Positions 1 to 6,968 are shown, counted from the first letter of the stretch. The stretch: 14,506 bases of DNA from an uncultured Candidatus Saccharibacteria bacterium (GCA_903891235.1 CAITDW010000175.1:1-14506); one strand, 5' to 3'. Notes: a model not told the origin generated them from the sequence alone. Numbers and translations: made by a program.

Positions 1-120
1 CATATATCCAGCCCTATGTCCTTCAATTGCAGACATATCTCTCTCTTTTGCCCAACGACGATTGCCATCTAAGATTAGTCCAAGATGTATTGGAGATTCA
101 CTATTTTCTTTAGCTATCAT
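1..120 (-). CDS. uppS: Isoprenyl transferase (undecaprenyl diphosphate synthase), N-terminal part only
   Basis: The 40 visible codons are the N-terminus of a cis-prenyltransferase, which condenses isopentenyl diphosphate onto farnesyl diphosphate to make the lipid carrier for cell-wall synthesis; the rest lies beyond the left edge. Seen: the signature PIHLGLILDGNRRWAK at residues 10-25, including the DGN whose Asp (D18) binds substrate Mg-diphosphate in the family, and a GHR motif at 34-36. The start is the ATG at 118-120, giving the usual short lead-in before the motif; no Shine-Dalgarno is visible upstream. The frame stays open back to the frr stop, so a non-ATG start cannot be excluded. 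It is 36 nt downstream of frr on the same strand, so probably the last visible gene of the rpsB-tsf-frr operon, matching the common bacterial order frr-uppS. Confidence 0.9.
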   Translation of the reverse strand, partial: MIAKENSESPIHLGLILDGNRRWAKERDMSAIEGHRAGYM

Positions 121-156
121 ATATTTATATTGTATCAGCAAAATTAGTTCGATGAA

Positions 157-720
157 CTATAAAGTCATGATATCTTGTTCCTTAATTTTGGACATTTTAT
201 CAATATCGATTTTTTTAATATTCATTATTTCATCTATTTTCTTTTCGATTCTTTTATAATCATCCTCACTAATAGCTTTGTCAGCCTTCAATTTATCTGC
301 TGATTTTAATGCTTCATGACGTAAATTTCTAAGATTTACCAATGAATCTTCTAGTTTTTCTTTAAGTTGTTTGACAATCTGTTGTCGTCTTTCGCTACTC
401 AATGCTGGAATAGGTACTCTTATTATTCTTCCATCGTCGGTTGGATTTAAGCCTAGCGTTTGATTATCTCTAATAGCGCTAACTATTGATTGCATTGTCG
501 TAGGATCAAATGGGCTTATTTGAATTAATTGTGGCTCAGGTACAGTAATAGTTGCAACAGATATTAGTGGCATAGTAGAGCCGTAAACTTCAACAATAAT
601 CCCATCGAGCATACTCGCATGAGCTCGTCCAGTTCTTATTTTTTTAATCTCATTACTAAAATGATCAACTGCTTTTCCCATTTTATCCTGAAAATTATCG
701 ATTACCTGATTTTGATCCAT
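157..720 (-). CDS. frr: Ribosome recycling factor
   Basis: RRF (187 residues, the normal family length of about 185) works with EF-G to split the post-termination ribosome into subunits. Seen: the conserved RTGRA at residues 29-33 in the first long helix, the GLNPTDDGRIIRVPIP block at 90-105 in the hinge/domain II border, and a C-terminal half rich in charged helix (ERRQQIVKQLKEKLE onward) that forms the three-helix bundle. The ATG at 718-720 is preceded by a G-rich GGGGTAGG sequence that can serve as ribosome-binding site. It lies 36 nt downstream of tsf and upstream of uppS. In most bacteria pyrH (UMP kinase) sits between tsf and frr; here it is absent. Stop is TAG. Confidence 0.97.
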   Translation of the reverse strand: MDQNQVIDNFQDKMGKAVDHFSNEIKKIRTGRAHASMLDGIIVEVYGSTMPLISVATITVPEPQLIQISPFDPTTMQSIVSAIRDNQTLGLNPTDDGRIIRVPIPALSSERRQQIVKQLKEKLEDSLVNLRNLRHEALKSADKLKADKAISEDDYKRIEKKIDEIMNIKKIDIDKMSKIKEQDIMTL

Positions 721-756
721 ATCCTACCCCTTTTTAACTTTTAATGAAAAAGATTA

Positions 757-1347
757 CTAGCTTATTTCGCCAAGAGCCATTCTTGAGAATCTTTTTACGA
801 CAATATTTTCGCCTAATTTAGCAATATTCTCTTTAATATAGTCATTTATAGATTGATCAGGATTTTTAATGTATGGCTGATCAAGAAGAGTTTTTTCTTC
901 AAAGTGTTTTTTAACTTGGCCGGTTACAATTTTTTCAATCATATCTTTAGGTTTCTTATCTGTTTCAGCTTTTTCACTAAATTCAGTTTTGATTGATTCA
1001 ATATCTTCGGAAGGAATCTCGGTCGCAGATACATATTCTGGATTTGATGCAGCAATATGCATTGCAATATTCTTTACGAGATCTGTGAAAATTTCGTTTC
1101 TAGCAACAAAATCTGTCTCACAGTTAACTTCAACTAAAACACCAATTCTTGAATCATGAATATAGCTCCCTATAATTCCTGCTCTTGCTTCTCGCTCGGC
1201 ACTTTTTTCAGCCTTAGTTAAGCCTTTTTTGCGCATAGCTGTTAAAGCCTTGTCAAAATCACCCTTAGATTCTACTAGAGCTTTTTTGGCATCTGTCATT
1301 CCAACGCCTGTTAATTCTCTTAATCTTTTAATCTCTTTAATGTCCAT
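757..1347 (-). CDS. tsf: Translation elongation factor Ts
   Basis: EF-Ts is the guanine-nucleotide exchange factor of EF-Tu. Seen: an N-terminal UBA-like domain at residues 1-41 (IKRLRELTGVGMTDAKKAL), then the hallmark TDFVARN at 78-84, whose Asp-Phe wedge disrupts the Mg site in EF-Tu, and a single C-terminal core domain. At 196 residues it is much shorter than the E. coli protein (about 283) and resembles the compact one-core-subdomain form known from Thermus. It begins one nucleotide after the rpsB stop. The ribosome-binding site GAGGAA (1352-1357) overlaps the final glutamate codons and stop of rpsB, so the acidic tail of S2 doubles as the tsf Shine-Dalgarno and translation is likely coupled. 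Stop is TAG. Confidence 0.97.
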   Translation of the reverse strand: MDIKEIKRLRELTGVGMTDAKKALVESKGDFDKALTAMRKKGLTKAEKSAEREARAGIIGSYIHDSRIGVLVEVNCETDFVARNEIFTDLVKNIAMHIAASNPEYVSATEIPSEDIESIKTEFSEKAETDKKPKDMIEKIVTGQVKKHFEEKTLLDQPYIKNPDQSINDYIKENIAKLGENIVVKRFSRMALGEIS

Positions 1348-1348
1348 C

Positions 1349-2086
1349 TTATTCCTCTTCTTCCACTTCTTGTTTATCTAATTTTACATCTTTTTGTTTA
1401 GTTTTTCCGTCGTTTATTGCTTGTTTTATATATTCAGCTATTACTTGAATTGTTTTTATAGCATCGTCATTGGCTGGTATAGGATAATTTGCAAGTGTAG
1501 GATCAGCATTAGTATCAGCTATAGCTACAATTGGGATGTTAATTTTTCTAGCTTCCTTGATTGCATTAGCTTCATGTACCATGTCTACGACAACAATAGC
1601 GCCTGGCTTTCCATTAAGATTTTTAACGCCACCGAAAGTTATATTCATATCGTTAATTTCATCCTGGAATCTTTGAAGTTCAAGTTTATTATACTTTGCA
1701 TTCAGTTGTCCAGATTCCATTTTAGCCTCTAGGTCCTTCAAGTGCTTTACTCTTGCACTAATAGTCTGCCAATTAGTCAGTGTTCCACCTAGCCATCTTT
1801 CAGTTACATATGGCATATTCGTATCTTCTGCTAGCTGTCTTAATGTATCTTTAGCTTGTTTCTTAGTACCAACAAATAGAATTTGTTTACCAGACTGCGA
1901 GGTTTCAGCCAAAAAATCTAAAGCCTGGTCAAGCATTACTACAGTCTTTGTAAGATCGATAATGTGATTACCGGCTTTTTTGCTATGTATATATTCAGCC
2001 ATTTTTGGATGCCATTTACTTGTTCGGTGTCCAAAATGAGCACCTGCTTTTAATAATTCTTTAACATCAACATTTACTTTTGACAT
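1349..2086 (-). CDS. rpsB: 30S ribosomal protein uS2
   Basis: Ribosomal protein S2 (245 residues) binds the 30S head-body junction near S1 and h26. Seen: LLKAGAHFGHRTSKWHPKM at residues 11-29, FVGTKKQA at 71-78, RWLGGTLTNW at 97-106, and the late block NIPIVAIADTNADP, all classic uS2 motifs. The C-terminus ends in a run of glutamates (QEVEEEE), which provides the tsf ribosome-binding site. The ATG at 2084-2086 is preceded by AAGGA at 2091-2095. The gene is the first of a minus-strand operon driven by a promoter at 2183-2211, leaving a leader of about 90 nt. uS2 represses its own operon in several bacteria through such leaders; whether that happens here is not visible. Confidence 0.98.
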   Translation of the reverse strand: MSKVNVDVKELLKAGAHFGHRTSKWHPKMAEYIHSKKAGNHIIDLTKTVVMLDQALDFLAETSQSGKQILFVGTKKQAKDTLRQLAEDTNMPYVTERWLGGTLTNWQTISARVKHLKDLEAKMESGQLNAKYNKLELQRFQDEINDMNITFGGVKNLNGKPGAIVVVDMVHEANAIKEARKINIPIVAIADTNADPTLANYPIPANDDAIKTIQVIAEYIKQAINDGKTKQKDVKLDKQEVEEEE

Positions 2087-2182
2087 AAAATCCTTCTTTC
2101 TCGGTCTGGAATTCCTTAATGAACCTACATGGTATCAATCAAAGAGGACTTAATTTCCAAACTGTTAATTAATATTAATGGT

Positions 2183-2211
2183 ATTATACATTTTTTATAG
2201 AATATAATCAA
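2183..2211 (-). promoter_or_regulatory. Promoter of the rpsB-tsf-frr operon
   Basis: On the minus strand a -35 element TTGATT (2206-2211) is separated by 17 nt from a perfect TATAAT (2183-2188). The expected start of transcription is near 2176, giving a leader of about 90 nt before the rpsB ATG. The leader contains short inverted sequences such as GGAATTCC but no structure I can assign to a known regulator. The -35 lies only 5 bp from the -35 of the divergent bL31 promoter. Confidence 0.8.
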
Positions 2212-2216
2212 GCTAC

Positions 2217-2245
2217 TTGACCAGATGACAACAGATGTGTATAAT
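2217..2245 (+). promoter_or_regulatory. Promoter of the rpmE-prfA-prmC operon, near-leaderless
   Basis: TTGACC (2217-2222), a 17-nt spacer and a perfect TATAAT (2240-2245) form a near-consensus sigma70 promoter. Transcription should begin around 2251-2253, so the bL31 ATG at 2258 would have a leader of only about 5-7 nt and no room for a Shine-Dalgarno. The promoter overlaps the region that would have to be coding if the in-frame ATG at 2225 were used, which argues for the start at 2258. Confidence 0.8.
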
Positions 2246-2257
2246 TCAAGTCTGATT

Positions 2258-2602
2258 ATGAAAAAAAATCTACATCCAACCAATTATCGCCTAGTCGTTT
2301 TTCAGGATATTAACAATGACTTCAAGTTCCTTACTAGATCAACTGTCGAAACAGATGAAACTATTAAATGGAATGACGGAAAAGATTATCCATTAGTAAA
2401 AATGTTTATCAGTAGTGCTTCTCATCCTTTCTTCACTGGTGAAGAAAGAATCATAGATATCGAGGGAAGAGTCGATAAATTTAATGCTCGTGCTAAAGCT
2501 GCTGAAAAGGCTCGCGAAGATCGCAAAAAAGCTGCTGCCAAAAAAGTCTCTAGAAAACTTACAACAAAAGAACCTAAATTAGCTAAAAAATCTGCAGAGT
2601 AA
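2258..2602 (+). CDS. rpmE: 50S ribosomal protein bL31 (cysteine-free type) with basic C-terminal extension
   Basis: bL31 bridges the 50S central protuberance and the 30S head. Seen, counting from the ATG at 2258: KKNLHPTNYRLVVF at residues 2-15, TRST at 26-29, SHPFFTGEERIIDIEGRVDKF at 55-75, all bL31 hallmarks. The zinc-binding cysteines of the C+ form are absent (QDIN replaces the CTSC-like stretch), so this is the zinc-free form. After about residue 80 follows a roughly 35-residue Ala/Lys/Arg-rich tail, longer than in classical bL31. An in-frame ATG at 2225 would add 11 residues, but these overlap the -35/-10 promoter, and bL31 proteins normally begin MKK-IHP, so 2258 is preferred. First gene of an operon with prfA and prmC, a common order. 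Confidence 0.93.
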   Translation: MKKNLHPTNYRLVVFQDINNDFKFLTRSTVETDETIKWNDGKDYPLVKMFISSASHPFFTGEERIIDIEGRVDKFNARAKAAEKAREDRKKAAAKKVSRKLTTKEPKLAKKSAE

Positions 2603-2610
2603 ATAATTTT

Positions 2611-2644
2611 AATCAATTGTCAGATATTCTGCTGACCATTGATT
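2611..2644 (+). terminator. Stem-loop between bL31 and prfA, possible weak terminator or processing site
   Basis: Two 13-nt arms, 2611-2623 and 2632-2644, can pair with a single mismatch around an 8-nt loop. The tract after it (TCTGTT) is too poor in uridine for a strong intrinsic terminator, so partial attenuation or mRNA processing that lets bL31 be made in excess over RF1 is a reasonable guess. The pairing is seen; the function is inferred. Confidence 0.4.
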
Positions 2645-2661
2645 TCTGTTAAAGTATATTC

Positions 2662-3720
2662 ATGAATGAAAAAGAAGTAAAATTAAATGAAGAATTTCAA
2701 GAAATAGAAAAAAAACTTGAAGATAGTTCAATTTTTTCTTCTAAAGCCTACCCAAAATTAGCCAAAAGACGACAAGAGTTATCAGATATTCTTGACCTAT
2801 TCAAGCGAAACCGAGACCTAAACAATGACCTGAAAGATGCCAAAGAGTTAGCTAATAGTTCCGACGCGGACATGTCTAGTCTTGCTCGAGAAGAAATACA
2901 CTCAATCAATCTTAAGTTAGAAAAAATAGAATTGGCATTAAATGAAGCCTTAATACCCAAAGATGAAAATGATTCTAGAAATGTAATCATGGAAATTAGA
3001 GCCGCAGCTGGAGGAGATGAAGCCAGTCTATTTGCAGCAGATCTCTACAGAATGTATGTAAGATGGTCAGAAAGACATAATTATAAGGTTGATTTGATTA
3101 ACGAGAATCCTAGTGATGCTGGTGGATTTAAAGAAATTATCTTCTCCGTTGAGGGTATTGATATCTATAAATCTCTTAAATTTGAAGCTGGAGTACACAG
3201 GGTTCAAAGAATTCCAAGTACAGAAAGTAGTGGTAGAATTCACACATCAACTTCAACAGTTGCCGTTTTGCCAGAGGCTGAAGAAACTGATGTTGAAGTT
3301 GAAACTAAGGATATCAAAATAGATAGCTATCGAGCTAGCGGTCATGGAGGACAATCTGTAAATACCACCGACTCTGCAGTCAGAATTACTCACATCCCCT
3401 CAGGTATAGTTGTCACCTGCCAAGATGAAAAATCGCAGATTAAAAATAAGGAAAAGGCGATGAATGTTCTTAGGTCAAGACTGCTCGCCCTAAAGATTGA
3501 AAATGAACAAAAAGCTTTGAGTGAATCCAGGATGAAACTTATTGGTTCAGGGGATAGATCAGAAAAAATAAGAACATATAATTTTCCTCAAGATAGAATT
3601 ACTGATCATAGAATTGGATATTCTAGGAGTAATATACCTGCGGCCTTAAATGGTGAAATAGATGATTTAATTCAGGAATTGCAAAATTATGAACATGACC
3701 TACTCACCAACTCTGCATAA
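2662..3720 (+). CDS. prfA: Peptide chain release factor 1
   Basis: RF1 reads UAA and UAG in the ribosomal A site and triggers peptidyl-tRNA hydrolysis. Seen in 352 residues (normal is about 360): an N-terminal coiled region, the AAAGGDEASLFA block at 114-125, the codon-reading tripeptide PST at 185-187 within RIPSTESSGRIHTS (PxT form, diagnostic of RF1 rather than the SPF of RF2), and the catalytic GGQ at 229-231 in RASGHGGQSVN. The ATG at 2662 has no Shine-Dalgarno; a TATATT sits immediately before it, so either a leaderless transcript or weak read-through translation from bL31 mRNA is possible. prmC, which methylates the GGQ glutamine, begins inside the 3' end. Stop is TAA. Confidence 0.97.
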   Translation: MNEKEVKLNEEFQEIEKKLEDSSIFSSKAYPKLAKRRQELSDILDLFKRNRDLNNDLKDAKELANSSDADMSSLAREEIHSINLKLEKIELALNEALIPKDENDSRNVIMEIRAAAGGDEASLFAADLYRMYVRWSERHNYKVDLINENPSDAGGFKEIIFSVEGIDIYKSLKFEAGVHRVQRIPSTESSGRIHTSTSTVAVLPEAEETDVEVETKDIKIDSYRASGHGGQSVNTTDSAVRITHIPSGIVVTCQDEKSQIKNKEKAMNVLRSRLLALKIENEQKALSESRMKLIGSGDRSEKIRTYNFPQDRITDHRIGYSRSNIPAALNGEIDDLIQELQNYEHDLLTNSA

Positions 3721-4522
3721 TTGGCTGACTATTTCGGAGAAAAAACTTAAAGATCTTGGAATTAAATCTGCAAGACTTGATAGTTTAATAATTCTAGAGA
3801 TAGTTCTAAATATAAGTAGAGCAAATATATTAGCAAAATTAAATGAACCTTTATCTAATAAAAACTTGGATGAGCTCAATACACTACTCTTAAAAAGAAG
3901 TCATTATATTCCCATGGCATACCTTACTAATAAAGTTGAGTTCTATAAAAGAGATTTTTTCGTAAATGAAAATGTTCTTATTCCGAGACCAGAAACTGAG
4001 GCAATGATTGATTCTGTTAAAGAAATTAATCCTAAAAAATACAAAGTTTTAGATTTAGGAACTGGTTCAGGGATAATTGGAATAACATTGAAGCTAGAAA
4101 TACCTAGTCTAGATATTGACCTGTCAGACATAAGTCAAAAATCCCTCGTAATCGCTAAAAAAAATTATGTTAAATTCAAATTGAATTTACATTTAATTCA
4201 TTCTGATCTTCTAGATGATATTTCAAGTAGTTACGACTTAATTGTTGCAAATCTTCCTTATGTACCAATAAATCTAAAAATAGAAAAAGACTTAGATTAC
4301 GAACCTAAACGAGCTTTATTTTCGGGTCAAGATGGTCTTGACCTTTATAGAAAGTTCTGGCATCAAATATCACAATTAGATAAAAAACCTAAATTTATTT
4401 TTACTGAAAGTCTCATTGTTCAACACAAGGAATTAACCGCAATAGCTAAAGCTTCAGGTTACTCATTATATAATACGAGCGGACTTATACAGTCTTTTAG
4501 TTTGAAGGTTCGGAGCCTATAG
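3689..4522 (+). CDS. prmC: Release-factor glutamine N5-methyltransferase PrmC (HemK)
   Basis: PrmC transfers a methyl group from S-adenosylmethionine to the glutamine of the GGQ motif in RF1/RF2. Seen in 277 residues: the N-terminal helical substrate-binding domain (SARLDSLIILEIVL at 27-40), the LIPRPETE motif at 97-104, the SAM-binding loop DLGTGSG at 122-128, and the catalytic NLPY at 188-191. The family motif is NPPY; leucine at the second position leaves Asn and Tyr in place. The start codon lies 32 nt inside prfA in another frame, with AGGA about 10 nt before; an ATG two codons later is equally possible. The last 26 nt overlap the 3' end of the convergent htrA gene, so the two transcripts are antisense there. 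Stop is TAG. Confidence 0.95.
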   Translation: MNMTYSPTLHNWLTISEKKLKDLGIKSARLDSLIILEIVLNISRANILAKLNEPLSNKNLDELNTLLLKRSHYIPMAYLTNKVEFYKRDFFVNENVLIPRPETEAMIDSVKEINPKKYKVLDLGTGSGIIGITLKLEIPSLDIDLSDISQKSLVIAKKNYVKFKLNLHLIHSDLLDDISSSYDLIVANLPYVPINLKIEKDLDYEPKRALFSGQDGLDLYRKFWHQISQLDKKPKFIFTESLIVQHKELTAIAKASGYSLYNTSGLIQSFSLKVRSL

Positions 4523-5750
4523 TAGCAGTAATGTTTAAAGTCTTACCATCTCTTAATACCTGAAGATTAACAGATGCTCCAACAGTATTGATGTCGAGTA
4601 ATGATGATAAGGTTACAGCTTGGCTCATTTTAACATTGTTAACTGCAGTAATGACATCTCCCTCTTTAAGCCCTGCTTTATCGGCTGGGCTATCTGGGAT
4701 CACTCCAGGAGTACCAGAAACTGATGATGGGATGATATATGCTCCTTGATCAACGGTAAGATTATACTTACTTTTCGTCTTTGGATCGATTGGCGCATAT
4801 AACACACCAATATATGGTCTAGCAAACTTTCCAGTCGATTCTGCGTACTTAATAATTCCCTTGATGTTATTTATGGGTATCGAAAAGCCGATATTCTGTG
4901 CGCCACCAGCAGTCGCAACATTTAATCCAACTACTTGTCCGTCTAGATTAGATAATGGTCCGCCTGAATTACCCTCGTTTATTGCAGCATCAGTTTGAAT
5001 GAGTCCATCTAGATTTTCTGAAGATGATCCATTACTATCACTAGCTGTAATTTTTCTTCCAAAACCAGAAATAATACCTGATGTTACTGTATTTTGGAAC
5101 TGACCCAAAGCATTGCCAATAGCTACAACAGAATCTCCTACTTGTGCCTTAGATGAATCACCTAATTTAGCAGGTATCAAGGTCTTACCCTTAAGATCAT
5201 TAATTTTTAGAATTGCTACGTCCAAGGTATCTCTATCATTAGTGGCTCCTATTACCGATACATTATCAAAAACAGTTCCATCATCTAATGTTATAGAAAT
5301 GTTTGTTGTACCTATTGGAACAACATGTCTATTGGTTAAAACGTAGCCAGAATTAGTTAATATAATGCCTGTGCCTGCGGCCTGTTGACTTGATGGTGCT
5401 TCACCCCCACCAAATATTGAGATTGGAGAAGAAAATCCTGCGCTGGATTGTTGTGTATCATTTATAGAGACGACACTTTGTCCCACACTAGAAGCAACCT
5501 GACGAATAACATCACCTTGCTTGTTAATGACTTGCTTTTGGACCGGAATAGATAGATTATTTAATTTTGAATTAGCTCCTAACCTTCCACCAAAAAAACC
5601 TATACCAAGAGTGGCAATAAAGAATAAGGCTATAGTTAAAAACTTTATTTTTGATTCGTTAGATTTATTAATGCTCTTACTGCGAGTTCCTATTTTTTCA
5701 GTTATGTTTTCTACTTTTTTTTCGGAACCATTTTCTCCTATTACAGACAT
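4497..5750 (-). CDS. Membrane-anchored HtrA/DegP-type serine protease with one PDZ domain
   Basis: A trypsin-like quality-control protease that degrades misfolded exported proteins. Seen in 417 residues: a short charged cytoplasmic N-terminus, one transmembrane anchor at about 37-54, a Gln/Ser-rich linker, then the protease domain with the catalytic triad H142 (TNRHVV), D177 (DTLDVAIL) and S262 (GNSGGPL), followed by a PDZ domain at about 313-412 (YIGV, DSPADKAGLKEGDVITAVNN). No cleavable signal peptide, so the active part faces outside the cell while anchored. The start ATG at 5748-5750 has a strong GGAGG (5759-5763). It follows the multi-pass membrane gene by 16 bp and is probably co-transcribed with it. 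The 3' end overlaps that of prmC by 26 bp on the opposite strand. The family is certain; the paralogue name (htrA, degP or degS) is not. Confidence 0.96.
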   Translation of the reverse strand: MSVIGENGSEKKVENITEKIGTRSKSINKSNESKIKFLTIALFFIATLGIGFFGGRLGANSKLNNLSIPVQKQVINKQGDVIRQVASSVGQSVVSINDTQQSSAGFSSPISIFGGGEAPSSQQAAGTGIILTNSGYVLTNRHVVPIGTTNISITLDDGTVFDNVSVIGATNDRDTLDVAILKINDLKGKTLIPAKLGDSSKAQVGDSVVAIGNALGQFQNTVTSGIISGFGRKITASDSNGSSSENLDGLIQTDAAINEGNSGGPLSNLDGQVVGLNVATAGGAQNIGFSIPINNIKGIIKYAESTGKFARPYIGVLYAPIDPKTKSKYNLTVDQGAYIIPSSVSGTPGVIPDSPADKAGLKEGDVITAVNNVKMSQAVTLSSLLDINTVGASVNLQVLRDGKTLNITATIGSEPSN

Positions 5751-5766
5751 TAATAAAACCTCCTTT

Positions 5767-6522
5767 TTATTTAGTTATATTATCTCCCAACTTATAGATC
5801 CCAAATCCTAGGATTGCTACTACAACTATAACCATTATAAAAATAAATTGTCTTATAATCAAATTATTAAGCTTATTCTGATTTTTTAAGTAATATAAAG
5901 ATGCAATACTATAACCAAGTACGCTAATTATTAGAGTGGGCTGAGAAATTGTCCCGTAAAAAAGTAGCCAAAATGACAAAATCCAAGCCAAGGCAGCAGT
6001 AAAATAACCCCAAGTATATGACATAAATTTAGCATAAGGTTCATCAAAATTATCAAAAAAATGTCTTGCTGAAAGAAAACAAATTAATCCAGTTAAACCG
6101 GTTAATTCTAACGTATTTGCAGATGTCCAACTATATAGTGCCATCAAGCCCAATAACTGAGCGACCAAAGATTGAATCGATACAAAAATTGAAGTATTGG
6201 CAGGCTTTAAGAAGACCAGCCAAAGTCCATATATTAACGCCCAAAATAATTGCCAAGTTGGACCAGAGCTATGAATCATGAAAATAACTATTGATAATCC
6301 CACTATAATATCTACTGAATTAGCTCTTAAATTAGCTGGCCAAAATCTTGGCTTAACAGAAAACATTCTCCATTTGCTTAAAATGACAATAAAAACTGCT
6401 AATTCAATAAAATTAAGTCTAATAAAAATAAATACAAATAAAGGCAGAAGGACATTTAAGCCAACATGAAAATATTTTGAAAACCCAGCTATTGGTTTAA
6501 ATCGTTCTATTAGTGATTTCAT
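5767..6522 (-). CDS. Unrecognised polytopic membrane protein (about 8 TM segments)
   Basis: I do not recognise this 251-residue protein. It is strongly hydrophobic with about eight likely membrane spans (roughly residues 18-35, 37-49, 68-85, 91-106, 112-131, 168-190, 195-213 and 223-243, with a weaker one near 136-152). Notable are a positively charged cytoplasmic-looking loop around 50-66 (KWRMF, KPRFWP, NLRANS) and an acidic/aromatic loop around 153-168 (RHFFDNFDEPYAKF), a possible functional site. No ATP-binding or catalytic motif is visible. It lies directly upstream of htrA (16 bp), suggesting a shared envelope role, perhaps as partner or substrate of the protease; this is inference from position only. 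An extended -10 box sits 11 nt before its ATG, so its mRNA may be almost leaderless. Confidence 0.85.
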   Translation of the reverse strand: MKSLIERFKPIAGFSKYFHVGLNVLLPLFVFIFIRLNFIELAVFIVILSKWRMFSVKPRFWPANLRANSVDIIVGLSIVIFMIHSSGPTWQLFWALIYGLWLVFLKPANTSIFVSIQSLVAQLLGLMALYSWTSANTLELTGLTGLICFLSARHFFDNFDEPYAKFMSYTWGYFTAALAWILSFWLLFYGTISQPTLIISVLGYSIASLYYLKNQNKLNNLIIRQFIFIMVIVVVAILGFGIYKLGDNITK

Positions 6523-6533
6523 ATTTCTATAAA

Positions 6534-6542
6534 ATTATAACA
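6534..6542 (-). promoter_or_regulatory. Extended -10 promoter before the polytopic membrane gene
   Basis: On the minus strand the sequence TGTTATAAT is an extended -10 element (TGn plus perfect TATAAT at 6534-6539); no good -35 is present, as is usual for this type. Transcription would start near 6527, about 5 nt before the ATG at 6520-6522, leaving no space for a Shine-Dalgarno. Confidence 0.6.
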
Positions 6543-6546
6543 AATA

Positions 6547-6954
6547 TTACTGAATTTTGTTGGTTATTACCTTAAGATTGTTTAAATCCTGCGAATTTGA
6601 CCAACTCTTTATTAATAAATATGCCCCAATAATAGCTCCTATTATTATTAAAATCATGATTAGCCTTTTTACGAATTTAACAGTCTGTGGTTTTTTAGTT
6701 TTATTACTTTTATTGATTGGGTGATTTATGCTTTGATCAGCCCTACCATGATGAACTTTTGAGAAAATTTGACTATTGATATTCGGCTGGGATGGCAGAT
6801 AACCACTCGGCCTACTAAAATCATCTATCATTCTACCCTGATTGAGATTCCTTATATCTCCACTGGGTCTAATAATATTTCTACCATCTCTTTTGGTATT
6901 ATTAATAAGTTCGTTCTCTGAATGATTAGATTGTTTATTTTTTCTAAATTTCAT
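6547..6954 (-). CDS. Hypothetical single-pass membrane protein with disordered N-terminal region
   Basis: Not recognised. Counting from the ATG at 6952-6954 it has 135 residues: a long polar, Asn/Ser/Arg-rich, low-complexity N-terminal part (1-92) in which the short motif RPSG occurs twice (29-32 and 48-51, the second as IDDFSRPSGY), a Lys/Thr-rich stretch, one transmembrane helix at about 97-115 rich in Ile, and an outside tail of about 20 residues. The positive residues before the helix predict the N-terminus in the cytoplasm. An upstream in-frame ATG (6967-6969) would add five residues but coincides with a TATAAT box, so the inner ATG is preferred. It precedes the polytopic membrane gene by 24 bp on the same strand. 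Disordered, charged regions of this sort may be docking or regulatory tails; no function can be given. Confidence 0.75.
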   Translation of the reverse strand: MKFRKNKQSNHSENELINNTKRDGRNIIRPSGDIRNLNQGRMIDDFSRPSGYLPSQPNINSQIFSKVHHGRADQSINHPINKSNKTKKPQTVKFVKRLIMILIIIGAIIGAYLLIKSWSNSQDLNNLKVITNKIQ

Positions 6955-6968
6955 AATTGATAATAACA

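Noticed and set aside
2087..2176. S2-binding autoregulatory leader for rpsB
   Set aside because: The leader has the right length but I cannot match it to a known S2 leader structure; left as a possibility only.
2225..2257. Upstream ATG start for bL31 (11 extra residues)
   Set aside because: It overlaps a TTGACC-17-TATAAT promoter, and family proteins start at the MKK-HP position.
5113..5346. Plus-strand ORF within the protease gene, and similar antisense ORFs at 1394-1732, 5521-5811, 6066-6469 and 14148-14399
   Set aside because: All lie opposite well-supported genes, have no family motif or ribosome-binding site, and look like shadows of low-GC coding sequence.
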